Shown: positions 12,577-14,154 of the stretch, piece after piece
How the letters are laid out: each line of letters begins with the position of its first letter
Numbering within the stretch: position 1 is the first letter of the stretch
Assembly (NCBI GenBank): GCA_900752275.1
Contig: CAADUS010000182.1
Span: forward strand, 1 to 14,154
Length of the DNA stretch: 14,154 nt
Direction: 5' to 3'
From: an uncultured Collinsella sp.
Lineage (GTDB): Bacteria; Actinomycetota; Coriobacteriia; Coriobacteriales; Coriobacteriaceae
Translations under genes and position numbers: made by a program
The notes under the pieces: generated by a model
Told to the model about the DNA's origin: nothing
The model's database searches: none
Seen by the model: only the letters and a program-made list of their open reading frames with translations

Positions 12577-14154
12577 TTATGCCTCCTTATTTCGATCGAA
12601 CACGATTTGTCCGTCCGACATCGTCATATCAACCGCAAGATCGCGTGCGTCGCGATAATCGAGGTCAAACACATCCCGATCGAGCACGCAGATATCGGCA
12701 AGCTTGCCGACCTCGAGCGTACCCAGCTCGTCTTCGCGCATCAGATCGTACGCGCCCCCGGCAGTCCAAGCGCGCAAGAGCTCGACAAGCGTCAGCGTGT
12801 TGACCTCATTCACAGGCAGTCCGTCGGCGAAGAATCCGCCGCACGCGCTGTAGATTGACTCGCCCAGGCTCGGAATCAGCAGCGGCAAATCCGTTCCACA
12901 GCACACTGTGCATCCGGAATCTTCCATGCCGCGGCGATTCCAGCTGTGCAAAAGTCGCGTCTCGCCAATTTGTCGACGCATCATCGATAGGCAATCCTCG
13001 CGCCGGTCCAGCGTTAGAATCTGCGGATAGACCTCGCAAATTCCACCTAACTTGCCAAACTCGACAAGATCGGTCGGGTCAGAGTTCTCGAGATCGGTAA
13101 TCGCATGGCGGCGAAGCATCCGTCCATGCTCGTCTCGAGGCAGCGAGGCATAGAGCGCCACGGTGCGACGAACGGCGCCATCGCCCTGGCAATGCAAGGA
13201 ATATCGGAAGCCGTCAGCATCAATTGCACGCAGCTCGCTCTCAATCAGATCCCACTCTGGTTCCTCGACGACCGTCTTGCCGGCAGCGCCTGCATCGGCC
13301 GTGTCCTCATAGGGGTCAATCATCTCGGCAAGCCCCGCCCATACGCCGCGATCGGTCATACGGTTGAAGCCAGAAAAACGAACGAACGGTCCCCGGAAGC
13401 GCTCTCGCGCCTCGCGGGCATATGCCAGATTTGCACCGGCGCCCACCGGCTGCGACATCATAGAGACGCGAACCGTCAGCTCACCAGATTCCTCACGGCG
13501 AGCCATTTCGTCGGCAAAGCCGTAGTAGTCATCAAACGCCATTTCCTTGATGGCGGTAACGCCGCGCTCGTTAAGCATGCTCATGTAGTCCGAATACCCG
13601 GCACGCACCTCGGGCAGCGCAAGGAAATCGCTCATCATGCGCCAGATCTTCTCGGCATAGCACGCCTGGGGTGTAAAGCCATATCGCGCACTGGCGGCAG
13701 CATTGAGAACGCAGGTCTCCGCGCCCGGCGTAAAGCAGACGACAGGGATATCACCAAAACACTCGTCAAACACAGCTGCTGTATTTGCGTTCTCGGCATC
13801 CGATGCCAACGTTTCGGGTAGGTTGTGGCCAAAAGCCGCCGCGCAATCCGGATGACCTTCTTTCCATGCACGCAAGAGCGACACGGCCTCTTTGGCATCA
13901 GCGATGCCGGACAGATCAGACCCCAACGTCCGCAGCGCCCAACCTGTATAGAAGGTATGCACATCGATCAGGCCAGGCATGACAGTGCGGTCGCCCAGGT
14001 CAACTACCTCGTCCGCCTGGGTCAAATACGAAGCTACCTCACACTTGGTGCCAACAGCCTCAATTCGATTGCCACGGACCGCTACGAAACCTTCAAACGG
14101 CAGGTCCCCCGTACCGGTAAAGACGCTCTTAGACGTCAGGACCGTCAAACGATC
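12577..14154 (-). CDS. YtcJ-like amidohydrolase (amidohydrolase-3 family), 5' end outside window
   Basis: At least 523 residues belong to the YtcJ/amidohydrolase-3 family (COG1574). The frame stays open through the right edge. A TTG at 14148 is the first possible start seen, but it has too little sequence before it to judge. Counting from that TTG, the N-terminal beta sandwich is followed by MPGLIDVHTF (57-66), SLHCQGDGAVRRT (317-329), RRHAI (346-350) and CCGTDLPL (416-423), and the sandwich closes at the C-terminus with LEVGKLADICVLDRD (478-492). The usual His-x-His after the first barrel strand reads His-Thr-Phe, so one metal ligand is missing. H319, H348 and D420 are kept. Family members hydrolyse N-substituted amides or cyclic amides, so removing an acyl or formyl group from the cluster's substrate is a possible role (inference). 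It is the first visible gene of the cluster. Confidence 0.8.
   Translation of the reverse strand, partial: DRLTVLTSKSVFTGTGDLPFEGFVAVRGNRIEAVGTKCEVASYLTQADEVVDLGDRTVMPGLIDVHTFYTGWALRTLGSDLSGIADAKEAVSLLRAWKEGHPDCAAAFGHNLPETLASDAENANTAAVFDECFGDIPVVCFTPGAETCVLNAAASARYGFTPQACYAEKIWRMMSDFLALPEVRAGYSDYMSMLNERGVTAIKEMAFDDYYGFADEMARREESGELTVRVSMMSQPVGAGANLAYAREARERFRGPFVRFSGFNRMTDRGVWAGLAEMIDPYEDTADAGAAGKTVVEEPEWDLIESELRAIDADGFRYSLHCQGDGAVRRTVALYASLPRDEHGRMLRRHAITDLENSDPTDLVEFGKLGGICEVYPQILTLDRREDCLSMMRRQIGETRLLHSWNRRGMEDSGCTVCCGTDLPLLIPSLGESIYSACGGFFADGLPVNEVNTLTLVELLRAWTAGGAYDLMREDELGTLEVGKLADICVLDRDVFDLDYRDARDLAVDMTMSDGQIVFDRNKEA

Noticed and set aside
12123..13821. Plus-strand open frames opposite the epimerase and YtcJ-like genes
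   Set aside because: These frames lie opposite genes with full family motifs and lack any recognisable domain.

Overview
The window is about 14 kb of GC-rich, densely coded bacterial DNA. The gene set, the codon bias (long open antisense frames) and the gut-type fructosamine genes fit a Coriobacteriia actinobacterium, most likely Collinsella-like. That taxonomic call is an inference from style and content, not from a marker gene. There are no RNA genes, insertion sequences, CRISPR arrays or integration marks that I can see. No stretch longer than 300 bases lacks a gene; the largest gaps are 2196-2379, 3356-3533 and 9694-9814.

Left part (1-5125), housekeeping genes. A 5'-truncated unknown gene (2-454, +) converges on ettA (516-2195, -), an ABC-F translation factor, across a shared bidirectional terminator. 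Next is a two-gene minus-strand unit: an ArsR-type repressor without a metal site (3077-3355) and an SdpI-family membrane protein (2380-3084). Its promoter is clear, and an inverted repeat sits over the -35 box. Divergent from it are tcdA (tRNA ct6A dehydratase, 3534-4328) and a TatD-family hydrolase (4343-5125), which probably form one transcript.

Right part (5207-14154), a nine-gene minus-strand sugar/amine catabolic cluster. In transcription order the first block is: YtcJ-like amidohydrolase (5' end outside the window), FrlC-like epimerase, FrlB-like SIS deglycase and FrlD-like kinase. A terminator-like hairpin at 9711-9744 follows. The second block is: a second, diverged PfkB kinase, an amidohydrolase-2 protein, a YjbQ-family protein, a BtpA/SgcQ TIM barrel and an FGGY (xylulokinase-like) kinase. 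A weak terminator follows at 5137-5154.

The first block reads as an Amadori-compound (fructosamine) pathway: epimerise, phosphorylate at C6, then split to glucose 6-phosphate plus an amine. The second block is not a pathway I recognise. It combines two sugar kinases with three poorly characterised enzyme families, and both amidohydrolases in the cluster have lost residues that normally bind metal. No transporter or dedicated regulator lies in the window; they would be expected upstream, past 14154. The second block is the best candidate here for undescribed biochemistry.
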